From contig JBECKT010000068.1 of NCBI GenBank assembly GCA_040235405.1, positions 1 through 23,071 on the forward strand: DNA of 23,071 nucleotides. Direction: 5' to 3'. This document shows, piece by piece, positions 7,169 through 14,678 of this stretch. This DNA is from PGZG01 sp040235405 (GTDB lineage Bacteria > Pseudomonadota > Gammaproteobacteria > Pseudomonadales > Alcanivoracaceae). The translations under genes were made by a program, and so were the position numbers. The first letter of the stretch is position 1, and the number at the start of each line of letters is the position of its first letter. Under the pieces are notes generated by a model. It was not told the origin of the DNA. It was given only the letters and a program-made list of their open reading frames with translations, and made no database searches.

Positions 7169-9199
7169 ATGTCGCATAACCCGCTGATTGACTACACCGG
7201 CCTGCCACCGTTCTCCGAGATTCGCCCCGAACATGTCCTGCCGGCTGTCGAGCAGCTGATTGCGGCCGGACGGGCAAAGATCGAAGCGGTACTGGCACAG
7301 GGTGACTTCAGCTGGAACGGTCTGGTTGCCACTCTGGATGAAGAAGATGAGCGGCTCGACAAGGCCTTCGGACCGGTCGGCCACCTGAACGGTGTGGCGC
7401 AAAATCCGGCGCTACGCGATGCCTACAATGCCTGCCTGCCGCTACTCAGCGAATACAGCACCGAAGTTGGCCAGAATGAAAAACTGTACGCCGCCTATCA
7501 GGCCCTGCGCGACAGCGCCGAATACGACTCCCTGAACGAAGCACAGAAAAAGGATCTGGATAATACCCTGCGCGATTTCCGTTTGTCCGGTGTCAGCCTG
7601 CCGGCCGAGAAAAAGGCCGAGTACATGGAGGTGGCGAAACGGCTGTCGGAACTGACCTCGACTTTTTCCGATAACGTGCTGGACGCCACCCAGTCCTGGC
7701 GCAAGCATGTCACCGATGAATCATTGCTTGCCGGCCTGCCGGATGTGGCTCGCGCCGGCGCCGCCGATCGTGCCAAAGAAGAAAATCTGGAAGGCTGGCT
7801 ACTGACCCTGGATTTTCCCTGCTACTACGCGGTGATGTGCCACGCTACCAACCGCGAGTTGCGCGAGGAAATGTACCGCGCTCACGTCACCCGCGCCTCG
7901 GAAACCGGGCCGGATCAAGGCAAGTTTGATAACAGCGCGCTCATGGATGAAATTATTGCCCTTCGGCAAAAGGAAGCCGAGCTGCTTGGCTTTGCCAGCT
8001 ATGCCGAGGCGTCGCTGGAAACCAAAATGGCACGCAGCACAGAGGAAGTCGTCGGCTTTCTCAGCGACCTCGCCGTCAAGGCAAAACCGCAAGCCGAGCA
8101 GGAGCTGGCCGAGCTGCGCGCCTTTGCAGCCGAGCAGGGTGCTGGCGAACTGCAGCCTTGGGACATGACCTTCTGGAGTGAGCGCCTGCGCGAAGCACGC
8201 TTCAGCATTTCCGAGGAAGAACTGCGGCCATGGTTTCCGGCGGAGCGAGTCATCGACGGCATGTTCGCCATTGTTGAGCGCGTGTTTGGTATTCAGATTC
8301 GTGCGCGCGACGGCGTTGACAACTGGCACAAGGACGTCCGCTTCTATGATGTGATTGATAACAGCGGTGAGATCATGGCGAGTTTCTATCTCGACATGTA
8401 TGCACGTACCGGCAAGCGCGGTGGCGCCTGGATGGACGACTGCCTTGGCCGCGTTCGTCACAAGGATGGCACCCTGCAAAAGCCGGTAGCTTACCTGACC
8501 TGCAACTTCGCCCCGCCGGCTGGCGGCAAACCGGGCCTGCTGACCCACGATGAAGTGGTCACCCTGTTCCATGAATTCGGCCACGGCCTGCATCACATGC
8601 TGACCGAGCAGGAAGTTCCGGGCGTATCGGGCATCAGTGGCGTGGCCTGGGATGCGGTCGAGCTGCCGAGCCAGTTCATGGAAAACTGGTGCTGGACCGA
8701 AGAGGGCGTGGCCATGCTGTCAGCCCACTATGAAACCGGCGAACCACTGCCGAAGGACAAGCTGGACAAGCTGCTGGCAGCAAAGAATTTTCAAAGCGCC
8801 ATGGGCATGCTGCGCCAGCTCGAGTTCTCCATTTTTGACATGAAGATCCACGCCGGCCTGAACGGCAAGACCATTGCTCAAGTGCTAGCTGAAGTGCGTG
8901 ACGAAGTCGCTGTCATTAAACCGCCAGCTTTCAACCGCTTCCAGAACAGCTTCAGTCATATTTTTGCCGGCGGCTATGCCGCCGGTTACTACAGCTACAA
9001 GTGGGCCGAAGTGCTGTCTGCTGACGCCTGGTCGAAGTTTGAGGAGGAGGGCGTGTTCAACCCGGAAACCGGCCGCGCTTTCCGCGAGAAAATTCTCGCC
9101 AAGGGCGGCAGCCGCGAACCGATGGAATTGTTTGTCGACTTCCGCGGCCGTGAACCGAGTGTTGCACCGCTGTTGCGCCACAGTGGAATTGCGGCGTGA
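7169..9199 (+). CDS. prlC: Oligopeptidase A (M3 zinc metallopeptidase)
   Basis: PrlC/OpdA is a cytosolic endopeptidase that degrades short peptides, including cleaved signal peptides. The 676-residue length is typical for M3A. The zinc site is HEFGH at about 468-472 within LFHEFGHGLHHML; the third ligand is probably Glu498 in VELPSQF. The C-terminal FAGGYAAGYYSYKWAEVL block is characteristic. An in-frame ATG lies at 7142, but ATG 7169 is preferred: GAGG at 7160-7163 lies 5 bases upstream and MSHNPL...LPPFSEIRPEHV matches the family start. It overlaps the following yheV by four bases (GTGA). Confidence 0.97.
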   Translation: MSHNPLIDYTGLPPFSEIRPEHVLPAVEQLIAAGRAKIEAVLAQGDFSWNGLVATLDEEDERLDKAFGPVGHLNGVAQNPALRDAYNACLPLLSEYSTEVGQNEKLYAAYQALRDSAEYDSLNEAQKKDLDNTLRDFRLSGVSLPAEKKAEYMEVAKRLSELTSTFSDNVLDATQSWRKHVTDESLLAGLPDVARAGAADRAKEENLEGWLLTLDFPCYYAVMCHATNRELREEMYRAHVTRASETGPDQGKFDNSALMDEIIALRQKEAELLGFASYAEASLETKMARSTEEVVGFLSDLAVKAKPQAEQELAELRAFAAEQGAGELQPWDMTFWSERLREARFSISEEELRPWFPAERVIDGMFAIVERVFGIQIRARDGVDNWHKDVRFYDVIDNSGEIMASFYLDMYARTGKRGGAWMDDCLGRVRHKDGTLQKPVAYLTCNFAPPAGGKPGLLTHDEVVTLFHEFGHGLHHMLTEQEVPGVSGISGVAWDAVELPSQFMENWCWTEEGVAMLSAHYETGEPLPKDKLDKLLAAKNFQSAMGMLRQLEFSIFDMKIHAGLNGKTIAQVLAEVRDEVAVIKPPAFNRFQNSFSHIFAGGYAAGYYSYKWAEVLSADAWSKFEEEGVFNPETGRAFREKILAKGGSREPMELFVDFRGREPSVAPLLRHSGIAA

Positions 9200-9399
9200 C
9201 CAGACGCCGCTTTATCGCCGGCGCCAGCTGCCCGCAGTGTGGCGCCGTCGACAAGATTGTCCGGGTGGAAGAGGGCGAGCGGATCTATATGGAGTGCATC
9301 GCCTGCAACATGATTCGTGACCTTGATGAGGCGCCGCCACGCGATCAACCGACAGATGAGCCTGCGGTGCCAATTCTTATCCGGCCGCCAAAAACCTGA
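9196..9399 (+). CDS. yheV: Small zinc-ribbon protein, YheV/DUF2387 family
   Basis: This 67-residue protein has two CxxC pairs (CPQCG near residues 12-15 and CIACN near 34-37) that should form one zinc ribbon, followed by an acidic and proline-rich tail. It matches the YheV family, whose function is unknown. The same family lies directly after prlC in other gammaproteobacteria. GTG 9196 overlaps the prlC stop, implying translational coupling. The stop is only four bases from the trmB stop on the other strand and no hairpin separates them. Confidence 0.9.
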   Translation: MTRRRFIAGASCPQCGAVDKIVRVEEGERIYMECIACNMIRDLDEAPPRDQPTDEPAVPILIRPPKT

Positions 9400-9403
9400 G
9401 CAT

Positions 9404-10150
9404 CTAGACTTTGCGGTAAAGCAGATCCCGGACTCCGTGGCCCAGCCGTGCACCGCGGCGCTCGAATTTTGTCTCTGGCCGCCAGTCCGGCCGGGCTGCG
9501 AAGCGGCCATCCTCGGCCAGATTCTGCCAGCCGGTTTCCGCTTGCATGATCTCAAGCATATGCTCTGCGTAATTTTCCCAGTCGGTCGCCATATGCAACA
9601 CACCGCCCGGCACCAGCTTGCGCTGCACCAGCTGGACCCAGGCCGGCTGGACGATGCGGCGCTTGTGATGTTTTTTCTTGTGCCAGGGATCAGGGAAGTA
9701 AAGCTGGACCCGGGTGAGGCTGGCATCGGCGATGCACAACTCAAGGATCTCGACCGCGTCATCGCAGTAACTGCGCAGATTGCCGACACCGGCTTCTTCA
9801 ATCGCCATCAGCAGAGCACCGACGCCGGGGCGGTGTACTTCGATACCGATAAAATCCTTGTCCGGCTCGGCGCTCGCCATCTGTACCAGTGACTGGCCCA
9901 TGCCGTAGCCAACCTCCAGCACCCGTGGCGCATCGCGGCCAAACACCGCCTGCGGATCGAGCACGCCGGCATCGCGCTCCAGACCAAAGCGCGGCCAGAG
10001 ATTGTCGAGCGCCTTTTGCTGGCCGGTGGTCAGGCGGCCCTCGCGCAGGACAAAGCTGCGCACCCTGCGCATCACCTTACCGGTGAGCGGGTCCTGATCC
10101 TGTCTGAGAAAATCGAGCATGGCGGTCGGGGCTGGCAACGGGACGCGCAT
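9404..10150 (-). CDS. trmB: tRNA (guanine-N7-)-methyltransferase
   Basis: TrmB makes m7G46 in the tRNA variable loop using SAM. The 248-residue protein shows VRSFVLREGRLTTGQ, the SAM-binding LEVGYGMGQSL (most homologues have GFGxG), IGIEVHRPGV, VQLYFPDPWHKKKHHKRR and, at the C-terminus, TKFERRGARLGHGVRDL. Two ATGs are possible, 10150 and 10120. Neither has a good ribosome site. I give the longer form, but a -10-like TACAAT overlaps ATG 10150 itself, so 10120 may be the true start if that element is used. It diverges from the small gene at 10241. Confidence 0.94.
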   Translation of the reverse strand: MRVPLPAPTAMLDFLRQDQDPLTGKVMRRVRSFVLREGRLTTGQQKALDNLWPRFGLERDAGVLDPQAVFGRDAPRVLEVGYGMGQSLVQMASAEPDKDFIGIEVHRPGVGALLMAIEEAGVGNLRSYCDDAVEILELCIADASLTRVQLYFPDPWHKKKHHKRRIVQPAWVQLVQRKLVPGGVLHMATDWENYAEHMLEIMQAETGWQNLAEDGRFAARPDWRPETKFERRGARLGHGVRDLLYRKV

Positions 10151-10197
10151 TGTACGGCAATCTTCGAGACGCTGTGCAGCATCGGAACGTACAATGC
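10147..10197. repeat. 10-bp perfect inverted repeat in trmB divergent region
   Basis: GCATTGTACG (10147-10156) and CGTACAATGC (10188-10197) are exact inverted copies, 31 bases apart and 41 bp centre to centre, near four helical turns. Each arm contains TACAAT reading outward. The left arm overlaps the longer trmB start; the right arm lies about 44 bases before the next gene. It could be a paired operator or divergent -10 elements. Confidence 0.7.
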
Positions 10198-10240
10198 CGA
10201 CCCTGAATGCACTGACGGCCGAGCGCCGACGGAGACTGCC

Positions 10241-10504
10241 GTGGAAGGCATGGACGAGATCGAAGACAACTTTGCCCTGCAGAAGCTGATTGAAGCTGTC
10301 GAAAACCAGATTGCCGATGGTCATCCGCGTGAGGCTGGCCTGGTGCTGATGTCACTGCTCGGCCAGGGCGTCGACCGGCAGTCGGCCCTGACCCTGATGG
10401 CGGAGACACTGGCCGAACATATCGCCATCACTTTCGCCTCGGACAAGCCGTTTGATGTGAACGCCTATGCCCGCGCCCTGCTGGCGTTGGCGCAGGACGA
10501 CTGA
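10241..10504 (+). CDS. Small conserved-looking protein of unknown function
   Basis: I do not recognise this 87-residue acidic protein (DEIEDNFALQKLIEAVENQI ... YARALLALAQDD). It has no signal peptide, membrane segment, cysteine pair or known motif, and it reads as mostly helical and cytoplasmic. GTG 10241 is preferred since GGAG at 10231-10234 lies 6 bases upstream; ATG 10250 would have its purine tract almost touching it. It diverges from trmB and ends 8 bases before the MATE gene, so it is probably the first gene of a two-gene transcript. Good spacing and coding character make it likely real. Confidence 0.75.
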   Translation: MEGMDEIEDNFALQKLIEAVENQIADGHPREAGLVLMSLLGQGVDRQSALTLMAETLAEHIAITFASDKPFDVNAYARALLALAQDD

Positions 10505-10512
10505 GCCGGCTG

Positions 10513-11859
10513 GTGAAGCCTCGGCAGGACCTCAGCAACGGCGACGTGCGCGGCCACCTCTTTCGGCTGGGCATGCCGATGGTGCTGGGCATTATTGCGG
10601 TGATGTCGATCGGTCTGGCTGATGCCTGGTTTCTCGGTCAGGTCGGCACTGCCGAGCTGGCCGCCATCAGTTTTTCTTTTCCGGTAACCTTTGCCATTGC
10701 CTCGGTAGCCATCGGCCTCGGTGCCGGGGCCTCCTCGGTCGTATCCCGCGCCATCGGCACGGGCGATCAGCACAAGGTGCGGCGACTGGCCACCGACAGC
10801 CTGGGCCTGTCGGTACTGATTGTCGCCGTGCTGTCGGTACTCGGCTGGCTGACCAGCCGCTCGCTGTTTGCCGCCATGGGCGCCCGCGATGAGGTGCTCG
10901 ATCTGGTCGTCGCCTACATGGATATCTGGTATTTCGGCATGCCGTTTCTGGTCGTGCCGATGGTCGCCGGCAGCCTGCTGCGCGCCACCGGCGATGCCCG
11001 CATTCCCAGCCTGACCATGGTGCTGAGCGCGGTGGTCAACGTTATTCTCGATCCGATCCTGATCTTCGGGCTTGGCCCGATTCCGGCCATGGGCATGGAA
11101 GGCGCAGCCTGGGCAACGCTGGTGGCGCGGACATTCTCGCTGGTGCTGGCGCTGTCGGTGCTGATTTTCCGCGAGCGTCTGATCGTGCTGGAGCGGGCAC
11201 CGCTGGCCGAGGTGGCGGAATCCTGGCGCAAGGTGATTGATGTCGGTATCCCGGCGTCGCTGGCGAACATGATCAACCCGCTGTGTCTGGCCATCATTAC
11301 CGCCATTCTCGCCCGCTACGGCACCGAGACCGTGGCAGCGTTCGGTGTCGCTGGCCGGATCGAGGCGCTGGCGGCAATCCCGATGCTGGCCCTGTCGGCC
11401 TCGATCGGCCCCATTACCGGCCAGAACCATGGCGCTGGCCTGCCGCACCGGATCCGTACGGCGCTGATCGACAGCTTCCTGTTCTGCGTCCTCTGGGGGG
11501 CCGCCATGGCGCTGGTATTCTGGCTTGCCGGAGCATGGTTTGCCCGCCTGTTTAGCGACGATGCCGACGTAATCAGGGAGATCAGTAACTACCTGCATAT
11601 CGTGCCGCTGACGCTGGGTGGCTATGGCGTGGTCATCGTTGCCGCCTCCACCTACAATGCCCTGGGGCTGGGCTACCGGGCCATGGGGTTCTATCTGCTG
11701 CGTTCGGCCCTGCTCTATGTGCCACTGGCCTGGTTGGCGTCGTTGTGGTTCGACAGCTTTGCGGTGTTTGCGGCTCTGGCCGTGGCCAATCTGCTGTCCG
11801 GCGCCATTATCGGCCGTTTGTCGCTTTCCGGGATTGACCAATCCGGGAAAAAGGGGTGA
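10513..11859 (+). CDS. MATE-family multidrug/Na+ or H+ antiporter
   Basis: This 448-residue inner-membrane protein has about 12 hydrophobic helices in two homologous halves, as in the MATE family. Family-like segments include the N-terminal IIAVMSIGLADAWFLGQVGTAELAA, PMVAGSLLRATGDARIP in the first half, and ALSASIGPITGQNHGAG opening the second half. It resembles NorM/DinF-type exporters that expel cationic compounds in exchange for Na+ or H+; the substrate cannot be read. GTG 10513 is the first in-frame start after the upstream gene's stop, though its ribosome site is weak, suggesting coupling to that gene. The C-terminus ends in a basic GKKG tail. Confidence 0.93.
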   Translation: MKPRQDLSNGDVRGHLFRLGMPMVLGIIAVMSIGLADAWFLGQVGTAELAAISFSFPVTFAIASVAIGLGAGASSVVSRAIGTGDQHKVRRLATDSLGLSVLIVAVLSVLGWLTSRSLFAAMGARDEVLDLVVAYMDIWYFGMPFLVVPMVAGSLLRATGDARIPSLTMVLSAVVNVILDPILIFGLGPIPAMGMEGAAWATLVARTFSLVLALSVLIFRERLIVLERAPLAEVAESWRKVIDVGIPASLANMINPLCLAIITAILARYGTETVAAFGVAGRIEALAAIPMLALSASIGPITGQNHGAGLPHRIRTALIDSFLFCVLWGAAMALVFWLAGAWFARLFSDDADVIREISNYLHIVPLTLGGYGVVIVAASTYNALGLGYRAMGFYLLRSALLYVPLAWLASLWFDSFAVFAALAVANLLSGAIIGRLSLSGIDQSGKKG

Positions 11860-11943
11860 GATGGAACCGTCCCCATGAGTCGCTGCATCACCCGCAGCCA
11901 TGTTGCGGAGTGGTCAGCGGTTCCCTAGCCGCGGAGAGCCACC

Positions 11944-12174
11944 ATGAGTAACAGCAGACTGGCCGGACATTCCACGATTCACTTCGATGCGGAGCTGTAT
12001 CAGGCCATGGTCCTGAAGTCGGCCGAAAGCGGCGAATCCCTTTCCGATCTCGTCAATCGGGCCATGCGTAATCTGATCGAAGACGAACAGTACGCACTGG
12101 AGGAACTTGAGCGCCGCAGCGGTGACGAGGCGCTGGGTTTCTTTGAGCTGATTGATTCGCTCGACAACCTGTAG
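11944..12174 (+). CDS. Ribbon-helix-helix antitoxin-like protein, no toxin partner beside it
   Basis: The 76-residue protein has a ribbon-helix-helix fold signature: beta strand STIHFDAELYQAM, helix VLKSAESGESLSDLVNRAM, then a second helix NLIEDEQYALEELERR. It resembles CopG-type antitoxins usually found in front of RelE/ParE-type toxins. The tail (EALGFFELIDSLDNL) would be the toxin-binding part. GGAG at 11933-11936 supports ATG 11944. Only 45 bases separate its stop from the convergent DUF805 gene, and upstream is the MATE gene, so no toxin is encoded next to it. It may be an orphan antitoxin, or a stand-alone DNA-binding regulator. Confidence 0.82.
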   Translation: MSNSRLAGHSTIHFDAELYQAMVLKSAESGESLSDLVNRAMRNLIEDEQYALEELERRSGDEALGFFELIDSLDNL

Positions 12175-12183
12175 CGATAGCGG

Positions 12184-12212
12184 AATCAGGCCGGTCATAT
12201 GCCGGCCTGATT
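12184..12212. terminator. Bidirectional terminator between RHH gene and DUF805 gene
   Basis: AATCAGGCCGG (12184-12194) and CCGGCCTGATT (12202-12212) form a perfect 11-bp stem with a 7-base loop, centred between two convergent stop codons at 12174 and 12220. The T tracts are short in both directions, so efficiency may be modest. Confidence 0.75.
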
Positions 12213-12219
12213 CTCGCCT

Positions 12220-12777
12220 TCAGGGGGCCTGAAGCGTTTGCTGCGCTTCGGTGGCGCGCTTGACGTAGTCCTGATAGGCCGGCACCGCAATAGCGGCAAT
12301 GATCCCGATCAACATGATGGCAGGGAATACCAGCGCAAGCAGAAGCATTCCTCGCGGATTGGCAACAGGAGCCGGACCGTAACTGTTCGGCCCCGGCGAG
12401 CCGGCGGCAAAAACCAGGTAAAGCGCAAGAATCAGGTTGGCCAACGGAACCAGTATCAACAACGACATCCAGCCATTTTTATTCAGATCGTTCAACCGGC
12501 GCACCATATAGCCCCAGGTCAGCACCATCATGCCGATGTAGGCAATGGCCATCAGCAATACTGCCACGCCCTGAACCACTGCGTTCTCGCCTGCCCCTGC
12601 CATCAACACAGTACCGGGTATTATCAGAACATAGCCCAGCAGTGATGCAATAAAACAGTAGCCCAGATAACGCAGTCGACCGATCCGCCCTGAAAAGCTG
12701 AAAATCTTCGGCTGATAGGAATCTTCAGCAATATCCCCGACCAGTGACGCTGCCGGCGTCTGGTAGACGTTACTCAT
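12220..12777 (-). CDS. DUF805 membrane protein with pilin-like C-terminal helix
   Basis: The 185-residue inner-membrane protein carries a DUF805 domain at about residues 24-140: FSFSGRIGRLRYLGY, then two or three membrane helices, the conserved RRLNDLNKNGW near 93-103, and PLANLILALYLVFAAGSPG. After it comes another hydrophobic segment (144-167) ending IIAAIAVPAYQDYVKRA, which closely resembles the N-terminal helix of type IV pilins. The prepilin peptidase site (G followed by FTLIE) is absent, so processing is not expected. DUF805 function is unknown. AAGGAG stands before the ATG. The gene is separated from thiG by 57 bases and shares a terminator with the RHH gene. Confidence 0.85.
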   Translation of the reverse strand: MSNVYQTPAASLVGDIAEDSYQPKIFSFSGRIGRLRYLGYCFIASLLGYVLIIPGTVLMAGAGENAVVQGVAVLLMAIAYIGMMVLTWGYMVRRLNDLNKNGWMSLLILVPLANLILALYLVFAAGSPGPNSYGPAPVANPRGMLLLALVFPAIMLIGIIAAIAVPAYQDYVKRATEAQQTLQAP

Positions 12778-12812
12778 TCCCTTGCTCCTTATCGTGATAA
12801 ACCCTTTGCCAA

Positions 12813-12827
12813 CTTGCCTCCGGCAAG
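12813..12827 (-). terminator. Weak hairpin after thiG
   Basis: CTTGCC (12813-12818) pairs with GGCAAG (12822-12827) around a 3-base loop just after the thiG stop. No T run follows in the thiG direction, so it may stabilise an RNA end rather than terminate. Confidence 0.25.
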
Positions 12828-12834
12828 AAAAGCA

Positions 12835-13614
12835 TTATCGCACCACGCCATCAAACGGTGACGACGCACTGGCGTAAGCTTTTTTCTGCATCCGCCCGGC
12901 GAGAAACGATTCGCGCCCGGCCTCGATCGCCTTTTTCATGGCGCTGGCCATCAGCACCGGGTTGCGGGCATGCGCCACAGCACTGTTCAGCAATACTCCG
13001 TCACAACCCAGTTCCATGGCAATCGCCGCATCGCTGGCAGTACCTACACCCGCATCGACAATGATCGGCACCTTCGCCTCTTCCAGAATCAGGCGAATAT
13101 TGTGCGGGTTGAGAATGCCGAGGCCGGAACCGATCAGTGAGCCGAGCGGCATCACCGCGACGCAGCCCATTTGCTCCAGCTCTTTCGCCACAATAGGGTC
13201 GTCATTGGTGTAGACCATCACCTTGAAGCCATCCTTCACCAACTGCTCGGCGGCCTTCAGGGTGTGGACGATGTTCGGATACAGGGTTTTCTGATCACCC
13301 AGAACTTCCAGTTTGACCAGATCATGGCCATCGAGCAGTTCACGGGCCAACTTGCAGCAACGCACCGCATCTTCTGCGGTGTAACAGCCTGCGGTGTTCG
13401 GCAGGATGGTGTACTTGTCCGGGGAAATAAAATCGAGCAGATTCGGCTCGCCGACGTTCTGGCCGATGTTGGTGCGACGGATCGCCACCGTGACAATTTC
13501 GGCACCACTCATTTCAATGGCGGCACGGGTCTCGTCAAAGTCCTTGTACTTGCCGGTGCCGATCAGCAGCCGGGAGTGACAGGTTTTGCCGGCAATGGTG
13601 AAAACGTCAGTCAT
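12835..13614 (-). CDS. thiG: Thiazole synthase
   Basis: ThiG condenses 1-deoxyxylulose 5-phosphate, dehydroglycine and sulfur from ThiS thiocarboxylate into the thiamine thiazole ring. The 259-residue (beta/alpha)8 protein has LLIGTGKY near the start, NTAGCYTAEDAV, the catalytic Schiff-base lysine in VKLEVLGD (about Lys101), MPLGSLIGSGLGI, VDAGVGTASDAAIAMELG and DGVLLNSAVAHA. It is downstream of thiS on the same strand, but a 104-base gap with a REP-like hairpin separates them. No other thiamine genes are in view. Confidence 0.98.
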   Translation of the reverse strand: MTDVFTIAGKTCHSRLLIGTGKYKDFDETRAAIEMSGAEIVTVAIRRTNIGQNVGEPNLLDFISPDKYTILPNTAGCYTAEDAVRCCKLARELLDGHDLVKLEVLGDQKTLYPNIVHTLKAAEQLVKDGFKVMVYTNDDPIVAKELEQMGCVAVMPLGSLIGSGLGILNPHNIRLILEEAKVPIIVDAGVGTASDAAIAMELGCDGVLLNSAVAHARNPVLMASAMKKAIEAGRESFLAGRMQKKAYASASSPFDGVVR

Positions 13615-13657
13615 GGTAGAGCCTTTATCAAGAAACAGGGCGGAGAGCCTCTGAACA

Positions 13658-13713
13658 ACCTGTAGGAGCGGCCGACCGGCCGCGATCGCGGTCGATCGAC
13701 CGCTCCTACAGGT
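13658..13713. repeat. REP-like palindrome between thiS and thiG
   Basis: ACCTGTAGGAGCGG (13658-13671) and CCGCTCCTACAGGT (13700-13713) are perfect 14-bp inverted arms. The 28-base middle contains its own perfect 12-bp palindrome CCGCGATCGCGG (13680-13691). The TGTAGGAGCGGC core is like intergenic repeats common in Pseudomonas and relatives. In the mRNA it would form a long stem-loop inside the thiSG transcript. Confidence 0.85.
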
Positions 13714-13718
13714 ATCGA

Positions 13719-13913
13719 TTAACCGCCACCGATTGCATGGACGACCTCGATAACATCGCCGGCGGACAGTTCAAATTTGTCGTGCTCGCTCTTTGGCACA
13801 ATTTCCTGGTTCACTTCCACTGCCAACCGGCCGTGCAGCCCGAGGCTGTCGAGCAAGTCACGAATGGTACGACCATCGAATGTATGCGGTTTGCCGTTCA
13901 ATGTTAATTGCAT
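13719..13913 (-). CDS. thiS: Sulfur carrier protein ThiS
   Basis: This 64-residue ubiquitin-like protein carries sulfur as a C-terminal thiocarboxylate to ThiG. It starts MQLTLNGKPHTF and ends HAIGGG, with the required terminal Gly-Gly. Length and the AVEVNQEIVPKSEHDKF core are normal for the family. It follows the DUF423 gene by 16 bases on the same strand. ThiF/MoeB, needed to adenylate its C-terminus, is not in the window. Confidence 0.96.
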   Translation of the reverse strand: MQLTLNGKPHTFDGRTIRDLLDSLGLHGRLAVEVNQEIVPKSEHDKFELSAGDVIEVVHAIGGG

Positions 13914-13929
13914 GCTCTTTCCGCGCTGC

Positions 13930-14298
13930 TCAGACCTGTCGCCATAGCGCCCAGGCCAGCATCAGCCAACCGACAATCATGACAGTGCCGCCAAGCGGCG
14001 TCACCGCTCCAAGCCAGCGCTGACCACTGAGCACCAACAGGTACAGGCTACCACTGAAAATCAGCATACCGGCAAACAGCGTCCAGCCGGCGGCAACAAA
14101 ACCGGCACTGCCGAATTGTTTCGCCAGCACCCCGACCAATAACAGCGCCAACGCATGGTGAAAATGATACAGGCTGGCGGTGGCCCAGGTTTCCAGCAAT
14201 GTGGCATCAACCCGGGCCTTCAGACCATGGGCGCCGAATGCGCCCATGGTCACCGCGAGTGCCGCGTTAACGGCACCAAGCAGAAGCAGTGCCTTCAT
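13930..14298 (-). CDS. DUF423 small membrane protein
   Basis: The 122-residue protein has about four hydrophobic helices and the DUF423 signatures TMGAFGAHGLK near residues 17-27, ASLYHFHHALALLLVG in the middle, and a C-terminal TPLGGTVMIVGWLMLAW. Function is unknown. The frame is open further upstream, but ATG 14298 fits the family and overlaps the MAPEG stop by four bases (ATGA), indicating translational coupling. It is an inner-membrane protein by its hydrophobicity. Confidence 0.93.
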   Translation of the reverse strand: MKALLLLGAVNAALAVTMGAFGAHGLKARVDATLLETWATASLYHFHHALALLLVGVLAKQFGSAGFVAAGWTLFAGMLIFSGSLYLLVLSGQRWLGAVTPLGGTVMIVGWLMLAWALWRQV

Positions 14299-14678
14299 GC
14301 TGAAACGATAAACAGTGCAGCAATTGCAGCCATCCCGGCGCCCCATACCAGAGTGCGCAGGGTGGCTTGGTCAGCAATGTAGAGAATACCGAACAGTACC
14401 CGACTGGCAACGAAGGCAATCGCCAGCCCGTCAATGGTGCCCTGGGCTGCGGTACCGATCTGGTGGGCAATCACCACACCAACAAAGAAAGCCGGGTTGG
14501 TTTCAAAACTGTTCAGCTGGGCCCAGTGGGCACGCTTGCGCGGGCCGCTCAGCTTTTCGAGAAATTCGCGCGGGTTATGGTTCTGCTTCGGACCGAAATC
14601 GCCCTGAAACTTGGCAAACCCGGTAAAAGCGTAAGGTAGAAAAATAGCAATCAGCACACACCAGTAGGCAATAGTCAT
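14295..14678 (-). CDS. MAPEG-family membrane protein
   Basis: The 127-residue protein has four predicted membrane helices and MAPEG-like features: an N-terminal helix, the HNPREFLEKLSGPRKRAHWAQLNSFET loop, then a NPAFFVGVVIAH helix. MAPEG proteins include membrane glutathione transferases and peroxidases, but bacterial members of this shorter type are mostly untested. It overlaps both neighbours by four bases (ATGA at each end), so it is translationally coupled to the HCCA-isomerase-like gene upstream and to DUF423 downstream. Confidence 0.88.
   Translation of the reverse strand: MTIAYWCVLIAIFLPYAFTGFAKFQGDFGPKQNHNPREFLEKLSGPRKRAHWAQLNSFETNPAFFVGVVIAHQIGTAAQGTIDGLAIAFVASRVLFGILYIADQATLRTLVWGAGMAAIAALFIVSA

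Noticed and set aside
11860..11875. ATGGAACCGTCCCCAT after the MATE gene, recalling short REP-like motifs near RAYT transposases
   Set aside because: Only one copy, no arms of useful length, no transposase nearby.
10465..11901. 478-residue minus-strand reading frame opposite the MATE gene
   Set aside because: Its Gln/His/Arg-rich composition is that expected from the complement of a membrane protein; no motifs, and the MATE gene is clear.
12789..12800. Palindrome TTATC-GT-GATAA just before the DUF805 ribosome site
   Set aside because: Five-base arms are too short to separate from chance and no promoter could be placed with it.
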